Shown one piece after another: positions 1 through 5,379 of a DNA stretch of 9,185 nucleotides; within the stretch, counting starts at the first letter, position 1, and every line of letters begins with the position of its first letter. The notes under the pieces were generated by a model. The model was not told where the DNA came from. It did no database searches and saw only the letters and a list, made by a program, of their open reading frames with translations. This stretch comes from an uncultured Faecalibacterium sp. (lineage in GTDB: Bacteria; Bacillota; Clostridia; Oscillospirales; Ruminococcaceae): positions 1-9,185 of the forward strand of contig CAKSZE010000063.1 in NCBI GenBank assembly GCA_934525325.1, written 5' to 3'. Both the position numbers and the translations under genes were made by a program.

Positions 1-1248
1 CAGTTTGGACGTGCCTTTCTGGAACAGTGGCCGCTGAAATGCGTCAACGGAACGCTGTACACGCTGGACGGCCCGGTAGAGGACGAAAGCGAGATCAAGC
101 AGCGCATCTTGGAGAACATCGAGGAATATGTCACCTCCGGCCTGTCCAAAAAGGTCACCAACATTCTGGAGACCATCAAGCTGCTGGCCTTTTCCGACCC
201 GTTTCCCATCGAACAGGACTGCATCCACCTCCAGAACGGCGTGTACCATCTGCCGGACGGCTCTTTTCAGGAGAGCCGCCTGTTCTGCCAGAACCGCCTG
301 CCTGTGAAGTATGACCCCAAAGCACCCACCCCGGACCGCTGGCTGACCTTCCTGCACGAACTGCTGGACGATGCCGACATCCCCACCTTGCAGGAGTATC
401 TGGGCTACTGCCTGATTCCCAGCACCAAGGGGCAGAAGATGATGCTCATTGTCGGCAAGGGCGGCGAGGGCAAGTCCCGCATCGGGCTGGTGCTGAAACG
501 GCTCATGGGAGATGCCGCCAGCAACGGCAGTGTCCAGAAAGTGGAGAACAACCGCTTTGCCCGTGCCGATCTGGAACGCCGCCTGCTGATGATCGACGAT
601 GACATGGACATGAACGCCCTGCCCAAAACGAATTATATCAAGACCATCGTGACCGCCGAAGCCAAGCTGGACTTGGAACGCAAGGGTGTCCAGAGCTACC
701 AGCGGGACATTTACGCCCGGTTCCTCTGCTTCGGCAACGGTGCGCTGACATCACTGTACGACCATTCGGATGGCTTCTTTCGCCGCCAGCTTATCCTGAC
801 CATCAAGGACAAACCTGCCGACCGCATGGATGACCCTTTCCTCGTGGAGAAAATGTGTGCCGAGTTGGAGGGCATCCTGCTCTGGTGTCTGGAAGGGCTG
901 CACCGGCTGGTGCAGAACGATTTCCGCTTTACGGTCAGCGAACGAGCCGCTGCCAACGTGGACACCATCAAACGCAGCAGCAACAATGTCATCGACTTCA
1001 TGGAATCCGAGGGCTACTTCCGCTTCAAGGCGGACTACTCCATCAATTCCAAAGATTTCTATGAGATCTACAAACTGTGGTGTGAGGACAACGCCTGTCA
1101 CAGCGTGTCGGCGATTCGTTTCAGCGCAGAACTGCGCCAGAACGACCGCCGTTACAACCTTGAAGCCACCAACAACATCTACCTGCCCGGTGGCCGCAGG
1201 GTGCGTGGTTTTGTAGGCATCGAACCGCTTGTCCACCCCTGCCCGTAA
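1..1248 (+). CDS. SF3 primase-helicase, D5/P4 type (5'-partial)
   Basis: The frame is open from base 1 to a TAA at 1246-1248, so the visible 415 residues are the C-terminal part of a longer protein that starts outside the window. Seen: a Walker A loop GKGGEGKS (visible residues 152-159), a Walker B strand ending in IDDDMD (about 198-203), and a sensor-1 strand with FGN (Asn about 246). These are in the order and spacing of superfamily 3 helicases. The last ~110 residues (after RSSNNVIDF) look like the winged-helix tail of phage/plasmid P4-type primase-helicases (D5_N / DUF5906-like). Family knowledge: these unwind or prime DNA during replication of phages, plasmids and integrative elements. 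The N-terminal primase domain, if present, is off the window. It lies upstream of a candidate origin/oriT region and a MobV relaxase on the same strand, which fits a replication gene of a mobilizable element. No clear terminator follows. Confidence 0.85.
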   Translation, partial: QFGRAFLEQWPLKCVNGTLYTLDGPVEDESEIKQRILENIEEYVTSGLSKKVTNILETIKLLAFSDPFPIEQDCIHLQNGVYHLPDGSFQESRLFCQNRLPVKYDPKAPTPDRWLTFLHELLDDADIPTLQEYLGYCLIPSTKGQKMMLIVGKGGEGKSRIGLVLKRLMGDAASNGSVQKVENNRFARADLERRLLMIDDDMDMNALPKTNYIKTIVTAEAKLDLERKGVQSYQRDIYARFLCFGNGALTSLYDHSDGFFRRQLILTIKDKPADRMDDPFLVEKMCAELEGILLWCLEGLHRLVQNDFRFTVSERAAANVDTIKRSSNNVIDFMESEGYFRFKADYSINSKDFYEIYKLWCEDNACHSVSAIRFSAELRQNDRRYNLEATNNIYLPGGRRVRGFVGIEPLVHPCP

Positions 1249-1276
1249 AAAGTGCATTTTTTCACGGAAGAAGTTC

Positions 1277-1425
1277 GTACAACCTGTACGGTCTGTACTT
1301 GTACGCACCCGTACGGCAAATTGAAGCAAATTAAAGCGCATTATCGTTTATATTTCGGATTTCCGTACACCGTACGAACCGTACAGGTTATTTGAAGTCC
1401 GTACGCAATTTTTTCAGATGCGTAC
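1277..1425. repeat. Cluster of ten GTAC sites with a 12-bp inverted repeat
   Basis: GTAC starts at 1277, 1286, 1295, 1301, 1311, 1365, 1372, 1381, 1401 and 1422, often as CGTACG or GTACGG. Ten copies in about 150 bp is far above the roughly 0.6 expected by chance. The cluster splits into two groups of five around an AT-richer spacer (about 1318-1360). AACCTGTACGGT at 1281-1292 is repeated perfectly inverted at 1378-1389, and the next GTAC (1295-1298 / 1372-1375) also lies in register within that inverted repeat. The first three copies are 9 bp apart. The pattern looks like iterons or binding sites for an initiator or relaxosome protein; the function is inference. Confidence 0.7.
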
Positions 1426-1430
1426 GGAGC

Positions 1431-1552
1431 AATCAAGTTCGCATTGTGCGAACTTGTCGGGGCGAGGCCCCTCCATCTTGCTGGCGCAAGACCGTTCGGT
1501 CACTTAAAAGCCCCACTGGGGCTTTCATTGCTTCGCAAACGTGAACTTGATT
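1431..1552. repeat. Multi-hairpin array closed by a 10-bp inverted repeat
   Basis: AATCAAGTTC (1431-1440) is matched by GAACTTGATT (1543-1552). Inside lie, in order, perfect hairpins with loops of 2-4 nt: CAAGTTCGCA/TGCGAACTTG (1434-1443/1447-1456), which competes with the outer stem; GGGGC/GCCCC (1459-1463/1467-1471); CTTGC/GCAAG (1477-1481/1486-1490); ACCG/CGGT (1491-1494/1497-1500); AAAGCCCC/GGGGCTTT (1507-1514/1518-1525); and TTGC/GCAA (1528-1531/1535-1538). A further stem CTCTCC/GGAGAG (1555-1560/1581-1586) encloses GGAGA/TCTCC (1565-1569/1573-1577). This can fold as a multi-branched structure in single-stranded DNA or RNA. It could be a single-strand initiation site, part of oriT, or a structured RNA. 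Confidence 0.65.
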
Positions 1553-1586
1553 AACTCTCCCGCAGGAGACGTTCTCCCTCGGAGAG

Positions 1587-1653
1587 CCCACTACACTTTG
1601 CAGACCGCAGGGCTGAAAGTGTCATAGTGGGTTATTACACTTCCGCAGAAGTG
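1587..1653 (+). other. Candidate MobV-type oriT (nick between 1631 and 1632)
   Basis: CCCACTA (1587-1593) plus CACTTT (1594-1599) pair with AAAGTG (1616-1621) and TAGTGGG (1625-1631), leaving only a TCA bulge. The right arm is followed directly by TTA. In the pMV158 family, MobV relaxases cut 5'-TAGTGTG/TTA at the 3' edge of such a hairpin. Here TAGTGGG/TTA differs at one base in the same position relative to the stem. A second small hairpin CACTT/AAGTG (1638-1642/1649-1653) follows. The MobV relaxase starts about 70 bp downstream on the same strand, as expected for a cognate origin of transfer. The match to pMV158 is from memory. Confidence 0.65.
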
Positions 1654-1690
1654 CATCTCCGTTCCCCGTCACCTCTCAATGAACCTTGAA

Positions 1691-1696
1691 AGGAGG
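1691..1696 (+). promoter_or_regulatory. RBS AGGAGG deciding a TTG start
   Basis: AGGAGG lies 8 nt upstream of the TTG at 1705-1707 and leads into the frame with the conserved relaxase N-terminus. No in-frame ATG lies suitably nearby, so TTG is the likely start. Confidence 0.8.
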
Positions 1697-1704
1697 AATG
1701 CCCT

Positions 1705-2970
1705 TTGGCAAGAAATGATGGCATCGACCGCACCAGTGTCCGAAACCTTGCCGTTTCGGACAAGGCCGTTGGCAACACCCAGCAGCACAATGAACGCGAA
1801 AAGGACAGCTATCGGAACCCCGACATTATCCCCCAGCGCACTGCATGGAACGTCCACTTCAAAAAGCCCTCTGCCAGCTATACCGACCTGTTCGCCCAAC
1901 TGGAAGCCGATGGAACCATTTCCACGCGCGGTCTGAAACCGGATGCCACTCACTATTGCGAGCTGGTCTTTGATGTCAACTCGGCCTATTTCGACAACCA
2001 CGGTGGCTATGAGTTCGCCAAGCAGTTCTATGAGGATGCCTACAAAGCAGCCGTTCAGATCGTGGGTGGTGAACAGTATATCCTCTCGGCAGTCATGCAC
2101 GCGGATGAGATCAACCGCGCCATGACCGAAGCACTAGGCCGGGAGGTCTACCACTACCATCTCCATGTGGTCTATGTACCTGTGGTGGAAAAGCAGATCC
2201 TGTGGTCGAAACGCTGCAAGGATAAGGCACTGGTCGGCACAGTCAAGGAGACCGTCATGCAGGTCAGCCGAAGCAAGAAGTGGGCATCCAAGCCCTTGCT
2301 GGACGATGCCGGAAAGCCTGTCCTGCAAAAGAATGGCAAGCCCGTCCTGAAGAAGTCGTACAGTGTCCTGCAAGACGATTTCTTCAACTATATGCGCAAC
2401 GTCGGGTACACGGATGTAGAGCGCGGTGAACGCGGCAGCACCGAAGAACACCTGACCGTCACTCAATTCAAAGTCCAACGGGAACAGGAGCGGCTGGACA
2501 CCCTGACCGCACAAGCCGACCAGAAAGAACAATCGCTTGCCCAAACCAACGCTGTTCTTTCCAAGAAGGAGCGGGAACTTGCCGCTGTGCAGAAAAAGAC
2601 CATGCTCACGAAAGAAGCCCTCATTCATGCGCGCGATCTGGATTATATTGGCAAGCGCACCTTTCTCGGTAACTACTCGCTGACCGAAGAAGAGTTTTCC
2701 AAGCTGAAAAAGCAAGCCGACCACGGCTATATGATGGATGTAGAGAACCGCCGCCTGAAAGAAGAACTTTCCATCGCCAAGAAAGAAGCAGTTCGTTGGA
2801 GCAACAAGTACCACGACCTGTGGTACGATGTGAAGCCCTATCTGGATGCTCTCCACCGTGCGCCGGAACTGGTGCGCGGCTTTCTCGAAAAGATTCTTGC
2901 CCCCAAGCAGGAGCGCACCATGAATGTACAGCAGCGAAACCGCAGGCGTGGGCAGGATGTAGAACTTTGA
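1705..2970 (+). CDS. mobV: MobV-family relaxase (Mob_Pre)
   Basis: This is a 421-residue relaxase that would nick oriT and lead the DNA strand into a recipient during mobilization. Seen: motif I QQHNERE with His28 and Arg31. The His equivalent to His22 of pMV158 MobM is the catalytic nucleophile in this family. A motif HADE (132-135) follows, then the metal-binding triad HYHLH (150-154) ahead of VVYVPV, the MobV signature. The C-terminal half is charged and helical with heptad-like stretches (about 255-300 and 330-365), as usual for dimerizing MobV tails. The length is within the family range. The start is TTG at 1705 because of the AGGAGG 8 nt upstream. A candidate oriT lies directly upstream, and a small gene follows 17 nt after the stop, probably in the same transcript. 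No auxiliary mobilization gene or recombinase is visible in the window, so excision functions must be elsewhere. Confidence 0.9.
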   Translation: MARNDGIDRTSVRNLAVSDKAVGNTQQHNEREKDSYRNPDIIPQRTAWNVHFKKPSASYTDLFAQLEADGTISTRGLKPDATHYCELVFDVNSAYFDNHGGYEFAKQFYEDAYKAAVQIVGGEQYILSAVMHADEINRAMTEALGREVYHYHLHVVYVPVVEKQILWSKRCKDKALVGTVKETVMQVSRSKKWASKPLLDDAGKPVLQKNGKPVLKKSYSVLQDDFFNYMRNVGYTDVERGERGSTEEHLTVTQFKVQREQERLDTLTAQADQKEQSLAQTNAVLSKKERELAAVQKKTMLTKEALIHARDLDYIGKRTFLGNYSLTEEEFSKLKKQADHGYMMDVENRRLKEELSIAKKEAVRWSNKYHDLWYDVKPYLDALHRAPELVRGFLEKILAPKQERTMNVQQRNRRRGQDVEL

Positions 2971-2987
2971 TTTTCGGAGGATACTAT

Positions 2988-3164
2988 TTGAACAAAAAGA
3001 AGAAGTCAAACAAATCCGGCTACCCGGATGAAGCAATCAAGACACTTGCGCGTTGCTTTTATCCTTCCATGGTTGAGTTTTTCAACAGTGAAGAAGGCCA
3101 GCGTGAATACGAGGAATGGCTGAAAGAGCAGGAAGCTCTACAAGCACTGCCTGTTGCAGCATAA
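2988..3164 (+). CDS. Small mob-linked protein of unknown function
   Basis: A 58-residue protein starts with TTG at 2988. A ribosome binding site CGGAGGA (2975-2981) lies 6 nt upstream, which supports this start over the much longer upstream-open frame that overlaps the relaxase gene. The N-terminus is very basic (NKKKKSNKS). The rest is amphipathic and acidic, with aromatic residues (ARCFYPSMVEFF, then SEEGQREYEEWLKEQEALQ), predicting two helices. No membrane segment or signal peptide is seen. It lies 17 nt after the relaxase stop and before a strong terminator, so it is probably co-transcribed with it. I do not recognise a named family, although small proteins with the pattern SEEGQRE(Y/F)xEW seem common in Clostridial mobile elements (from memory). 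A relaxosome or copy-control accessory role is possible but unproven. Confidence 0.7.
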   Translation: MNKKKKSNKSGYPDEAIKTLARCFYPSMVEFFNSEEGQREYEEWLKEQEALQALPVAA

Positions 3165-3169
3165 AAACA

Positions 3170-3201
3170 GCAGGACGCTCCCGATAAAGGGAACGCCCTG
3201 C
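3170..3201 (+). other. Imperfect hairpin after the mob operon
   Basis: Two 13-nt arms (3170-3182 and 3189-3201) pair with two mismatches around a 6-nt loop. No U-tract follows, so it is more likely a transcript-end structure upstream of the true terminator than a terminator itself. Confidence 0.4.
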
Positions 3202-3222
3202 CTTATATAGATGTATCTCACC

Positions 3223-3258
3223 GAGGTGTGTCCAGTTGGGCACACCTCTTATTTTTTT
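3223..3258 (+). terminator. Rho-independent terminator of the mob operon
   Basis: GAGGTGTG (3223-3230) pairs with CACACCTC (3241-3248). The stem extends inward by a T·G and two C-G pairs to a 4-nt AGTT loop, giving about 11 pairs. It is followed by TTATTTTTTT (3249-3258). The T-tract is on the + strand, so it ends the relaxase/small-gene transcript. Confidence 0.9.
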
Positions 3259-3262
3259 GCCC

Positions 3263-3514
3263 TTAATCTTCTAACCCATGGCTCCCATCCACATTCTTCA
3301 AATATTCCTCCGGGTCACCATTCAGAATCAAATCCGCGTAGCCCAGCGGGTCATTATAGATAAGGTAGTCCAGTTCTGTCTGTTGCGCCATAGTCACATC
3401 CAGCGCATCCTCAACCCCGGTGCAGTCGATGGAAATTTTTCTCCCATCCCGGAGCAGCAGCTCCACGCACCCGGTGTCCATGTTAAACTTGCAGGCTCGT
3501 TCATTGTACTTCAT
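3263..3514 (-). CDS. DUF6061-like small protein
   Basis: An 83-residue cytoplasmic protein with no membrane segment. The ATG at 3514 is chosen because GGAGG lies 8 nt upstream; the alternative ATG at 3520 is only 2 nt from it, and a TTG at 3529 overlaps it. The sequence has a CKFNMDTGCVEL...DGRKISIDC N-terminal half (beta-rich) and a C-terminal LDYLIYNDPLGYADLILNG block. This is the pattern I associate with DUF6061, an uncharacterised family common in Clostridia and often near mobile elements; the family name is from memory. It is transcribed toward the mob operon and converges on it. No dedicated terminator on its strand is obvious. The function is unknown. Confidence 0.75.
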   Translation of the reverse strand: MKYNERACKFNMDTGCVELLLRDGRKISIDCTGVEDALDVTMAQQTELDYLIYNDPLGYADLILNGDPEEYLKNVDGSHGLED

Positions 3515-3615
3515 AATCATATCCTCCAAATCTTGTTATCGGTTTACGGCCTATGACAAGGCATCGGAGTTTTGTGCCGTCCATGGGAGCCTTCATTGTT
3601 GCACCCGAAGAAAAC

Positions 3616-3661
3616 AAAAAATCCGAACCCTTCTCCAATCGGAAACAGGTTCGGATTTTTC
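3616..3661. terminator. Bidirectional terminator-like hairpin
   Basis: AAAAATCCGAACC (3617-3629) pairs perfectly with GGTTCGGATTTTT (3648-3660) around an 18-nt loop. A-rich DNA before and T-rich DNA after (CTTGTTT) make it usable in both directions. It lies upstream of the DUF6061-like gene on the - strand. The GGTTCGGAT in its right arm also occurs in the loop of the tRNA-Tyr terminator (3818-3826) at nearly the same distance from a tRNA 3'-end sequence, suggesting a duplicated unit. Confidence 0.65.
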
Positions 3662-3665
3662 TTGT

Positions 3666-3685
3666 TTGGTGGGCGCGGGTGGATT
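3666..3685 (-). repeat. 20-bp copy of the tRNA-Tyr 3' end
   Basis: TTGGTGGGCGCGGGTGGATT here is identical to 3837-3856, the complement of the tRNA-Tyr 3' end (T-stem, acceptor strand, discriminator base and CCA plus one flanking base). The match stops at 3686, so the rest of a tRNA is absent. It is either an attachment-site remnant or the end of a tRNA-derived repeat. Confidence 0.75.
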
Positions 3686-3702
3686 GCGCGAGCCGCGCAT
3701 CT

Positions 3703-3727
3703 AAAAAAGCCCCGCAGGGGCTTTTTT
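3703..3727. terminator. Perfect bidirectional terminator inside the repeat
   Basis: AAAAAAGCCCC (3703-3713) and GGGGCTTTTTT (3717-3727) form an 11-bp perfect palindrome with a 3-nt GCA loop. The six As and six Ts give a U-tract on either strand. Confidence 0.8.
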
Positions 3728-3728
3728 C

Positions 3729-3749
3729 CCCGCCGGACTGTTCGGCGGG
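3729..3749. repeat. GC-rich hairpin CCCGCCG/CGGCGGG
   Basis: CCCGCCG (3729-3735) and CGGCGGG (3743-3749) pair perfectly around a 7-nt loop, immediately beside the preceding terminator hairpin. It is part of the inverted-repeat unit. Confidence 0.6.
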
Positions 3750-3791
3750 TCGATGCTGTTCGAATCCACCCTTGCTTCCCCTTTTGCAAAA

Positions 3792-3835
3792 CAGATAAAA
3801 CAGAAACTCCAGTACCCGGTTCGGATACTGGAGTT
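3792..3835 (-). terminator. tRNA-Tyr terminator
   Basis: On the - strand, AACTCCAGTA (complement of 3826-3835) pairs perfectly with TACTGGAGTT (complement of 3805-3814) around an 11-nt loop. The hairpin starts 3 nt after the encoded CCA. A T-rich run follows (complement of 3792-3804), as expected for a factor-independent terminator. Confidence 0.8.
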
Positions 3836-3837
3836 CT

Positions 3838-3922
3838 TGGTGGGCGCGGGTGGATTCGAACCACCGAAGCTGAAAGCAGCAGATTTACAGTCTGTCCCCA
3901 TTGGCCACTCGGGAACACGCCC
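3838..3922 (-). tRNA. tRNA-Tyr (GUA), CCA encoded
   Basis: The - strand folds as a class II tRNA of 85 nt including CCA. The acceptor GGGCGTG pairs with CGCGCCC (one G·U), and the discriminator is A. The anticodon loop CTGTAAA places GTA at 34-36. A long variable arm (GCT TTC AGC pairing) is typical of bacterial tRNA-Tyr. The T-arm GGTGG TTCGAAT CCACC is perfect. The top pair of the anticodon stem is an A·C mismatch, a minor oddity. CCA is templated (3838-3840). A good promoter lies upstream and a terminator follows directly, so it is a single-gene transcript. Its 3' half is duplicated at 3666-3685, and the mobile-element genes lie on its 3' side, the usual side for tRNA-targeting integrases. 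Confidence 0.95.
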
Positions 3923-3958
3923 ATATTCATTTTTCGCAGCCGCGTGGACTGCCTGTAT

Positions 3959-3987
3959 ATGTTACCACTGAAAGCGCGATTTGTCAA
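3959..3987 (-). promoter_or_regulatory. Promoter of tRNA-Tyr
   Basis: On the - strand, TTGACA (3987-3982), a 17-bp spacer and TAACAT (3964-3959) give a strong vegetative-type promoter. Transcription would start around 3950, about 30 nt before the mature tRNA 5' end at 3922. Confidence 0.85.
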
Positions 3988-4030
3988 CCCATAATTTGGG
4001 CTGGGCACAAAAAATATCTGCGGGAATCAC

Positions 4031-4082
4031 AAAAGCCCTCCCGTCCGGGTGCGCTTTACAGCGTCCGGGCGGGAGGGCTTTT
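4031..4082 (-). terminator. Terminator of the phosphofructokinase operon
   Basis: AAAAGCCCTCCCG (4031-4043) pairs with CGGGAGGGCTTTT (4070-4082), and the stem continues inward with a G·U and CCGG pairing. Read on the - strand, it ends in TTTT, 27 nt after the stop of the last gene. It is symmetric and can also act on the + strand, shielding the tRNA promoter. A smaller hairpin CCTGA/TCAGG (4086-4090/4098-4102) lies between it and the stop codon. Confidence 0.85.
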
Positions 4083-4108
4083 CAGCCTGACAAAAAATCA
4101 GGAGAAGA

Positions 4109-5341
4109 TCACTTCTGGTTCTTCATATAGATATGGTGCGGCAGACCGGCAATGTACAGCGGGGTCAGCTCGGCCTGGATCAGCGGACGAGCGTAGTCCA
4201 GGAAATCCTCGGTCATCTGGGTGTGGTTGTTGTTCATCCAGCTCAGGGGGACTTTCTTTTCCAAGTTGGCGACCTCGCTGATGGGGTGCAGCTCGGTGGT
4301 GCACTGGTAGGGGTTGTTGGAGATACGCTTCAGAGCCACCATCTGACCGGTAACGCCCTCAAAGGCTGCCTTGGCAGCGGCACCGCCTACCTGATAGGCT
4401 TCGGTGATGTCGGTGCGGCTGGTCAGGTGACCGGCGCAGCGCTGCAGGGTGGAAAGCTCGATGCAGCGGGTCTTGGTGTCCAGATTGCGTGCCACCACGT
4501 TAGCCAGATACCGTGCGGTACCGGTCAGCGCCTTGTGGCCGAAAGCGTCCACTGCGTGCACGTCGTCAGCCAGCTCGCAGACATAGCGGCCATCCTCCAG
4601 CTTTACGCCCTCGGAAACGGCAATGACGATGCTGGGCTTCTTTTCCTGCATCACACGCACCTTTTCCACAAAGCGCTCTACATTGAAGGGAACCTCGGGC
4701 AGGCAGATCATGTCCACGCCCTCGCAATCGTCGCTCTTGGCCAGTGCGGCAGCGGCGGTCAGCCAGCCGGCGTTACGGCCCATGATCTCCACCACAGTAA
4801 CGTACTTGGTGCCGTACACGGTGGCGTCGCGGATGATCTCCTTCATCACAACGCCGATGTACTTAGCCGCAGAGCCGTAGCCGGGGGTGTGGTCGGTGAC
4901 CATCAGGTCGTTGTCGATGGTCTTGGGCACGCCCATAAAGCGGATGTCGCTCCCAACGCGCTGGCCGTAGTCTGCCAGCTTGCCGATGGTGTCCATGGAG
5001 TCGTTGCCGCCGATGTAGAAGAAGTAGCCGATGTTCAGCTTTTCCAGAATGGCGAACAGCTTTTTGTACACCGCCTCGTCATCCCGCCAGTCGGGCAGCT
5101 TGTAGCGGCAGCTGCCCAGAAAGCTGGACGGGGTGCGCTTGAGCAGCTCGATGTCCAGGTCATCGGTCAGCAGGGTGGAAAGATCCACCACCCGCTCCTC
5201 CAGCAGACCGGCAACACCGTTGCACATACCGTACACGACGTCTGCGCCGCGGTTCTTGCAGCTTTCAAAGACACCCGCCAGACTGGCATTGATGACAGAG
5301 GTGGGGCCGCCGGACTGACCGACGATTGCGTTTTTTCCCAT
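4109..5341 (-). CDS. pfp: 6-phosphofructokinase, pyrophosphate-type (copy A)
   Basis: A 410-residue phosphofructokinase that phosphorylates fructose 6-phosphate to the 1,6-bisphosphate in cytosolic glycolysis. Seen: N-terminal IVGQSGGPTSVIN nucleotide/pyrophosphate loop (6-18), GGNDS (111-115), catalytic PKTIDND (139-145), HTPGYGSAAK (151-160) and the substrate-binding MGRNAGW (187-193). Family knowledge: ATP enzymes have GGDGS and PGTIDND. An Asp at the fourth GGxD position and the Lys in PKTIDND mark pyrophosphate-dependent enzymes, so pyrophosphate is the predicted donor. GGND instead of GGDD is a variant. The start is supported by GGAG 8 nt upstream of the ATG. It follows its paralog (copy B) by 84 bp with a small hairpin between, and no own promoter is evident. 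In organisms lacking transaldolase, such enzymes may also phosphorylate sedoheptulose 7-phosphate. The gene symbol is a family name, not a specific ortholog call. Confidence 0.88.
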   Translation of the reverse strand: MGKNAIVGQSGGPTSVINASLAGVFESCKNRGADVVYGMCNGVAGLLEERVVDLSTLLTDDLDIELLKRTPSSFLGSCRYKLPDWRDDEAVYKKLFAILEKLNIGYFFYIGGNDSMDTIGKLADYGQRVGSDIRFMGVPKTIDNDLMVTDHTPGYGSAAKYIGVVMKEIIRDATVYGTKYVTVVEIMGRNAGWLTAAAALAKSDDCEGVDMICLPEVPFNVERFVEKVRVMQEKKPSIVIAVSEGVKLEDGRYVCELADDVHAVDAFGHKALTGTARYLANVVARNLDTKTRCIELSTLQRCAGHLTSRTDITEAYQVGGAAAKAAFEGVTGQMVALKRISNNPYQCTTELHPISEVANLEKKVPLSWMNNNHTQMTEDFLDYARPLIQAELTPLYIAGLPHHIYMKNQK

Positions 5342-5379
5342 GATGATTTCTCCTTTTTTGTTTTTTCTGTTTCGGCTAT

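Larger units (their letters stand above)
1249..1704. other. 456-bp non-coding region: candidate origin and oriT
   Basis: No convincing gene lies between the helicase stop and the relaxase start. The stretch is very structured. A GTAC-rich part (1277-1425) is followed by a chain of perfect short hairpins (1431-1586), a larger hairpin with a MobV-like nick sequence (1587-1631), another small hairpin (1638-1653), and then the relaxase ribosome binding site. I see no clear promoter in it. Its position between a replicative helicase and a relaxase suggests it holds cis-acting DNA sites, which is inference. Confidence 0.6.
3677..3771. repeat. Inverted-repeat unit with tRNA-derived ends
   Basis: GGGTGGATT (3677-3685) and AATCCACCC (3763-3771) are perfect 9-bp inverted ends. 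The left end is part of the tRNA-Tyr 3'-end copy. The right end extends to GTTCGAATCCACCC (3758-3771), which matches 14 nt of the tRNA-Tyr T-arm in the opposite orientation. Between them lie GCGCGAGCCGCGC (3686-3698), a perfect bidirectional terminator (3703-3727) and a CCCGCCG/CGGCGGG hairpin (3729-3749). No open reading frame is credible here. It looks like a small palindromic repeat, possibly a dispersed family in the genome. Confidence 0.6.

Noticed and set aside
751..1341. A 196-codon - strand frame opposite the helicase gene
   Set aside because: It is antisense to a gene with intact Walker and sensor motifs, shows no family features and runs into the GTAC cluster.
1431..1653. Possible CRISPR array because of several short repeats
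   Set aside because: The hairpins differ in sequence from each other, and there is no constant repeat with regular spacers.
2134..3036. A 300-codon - strand frame opposite the relaxase gene
   Set aside because: It is a shadow of the relaxase; the sense strand has all relaxase motifs and a good ribosome binding site.
3280..3591. GGCTCCCAT (3280-3288) and ATGGGAGCC (3583-3591) flanking the DUF6061-like gene as inverted repeats
   Set aside because: A single 9-bp inverted match over about 300 bp is within chance, and no target duplication or transposase is present.
3686..3775. A second, degenerate tRNA gene beside tRNA-Tyr
   Set aside because: Only the 3'-end sequence and a T-arm piece in opposite orientation are present; there is no anticodon arm or D-arm.
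3544..4008. A 154-codon - strand frame (and + strand counterparts) over the tRNA and repeats
   Set aside because: It is a translation of tRNA-Tyr, terminators and palindromic repeats. Products like this are common false annotations.
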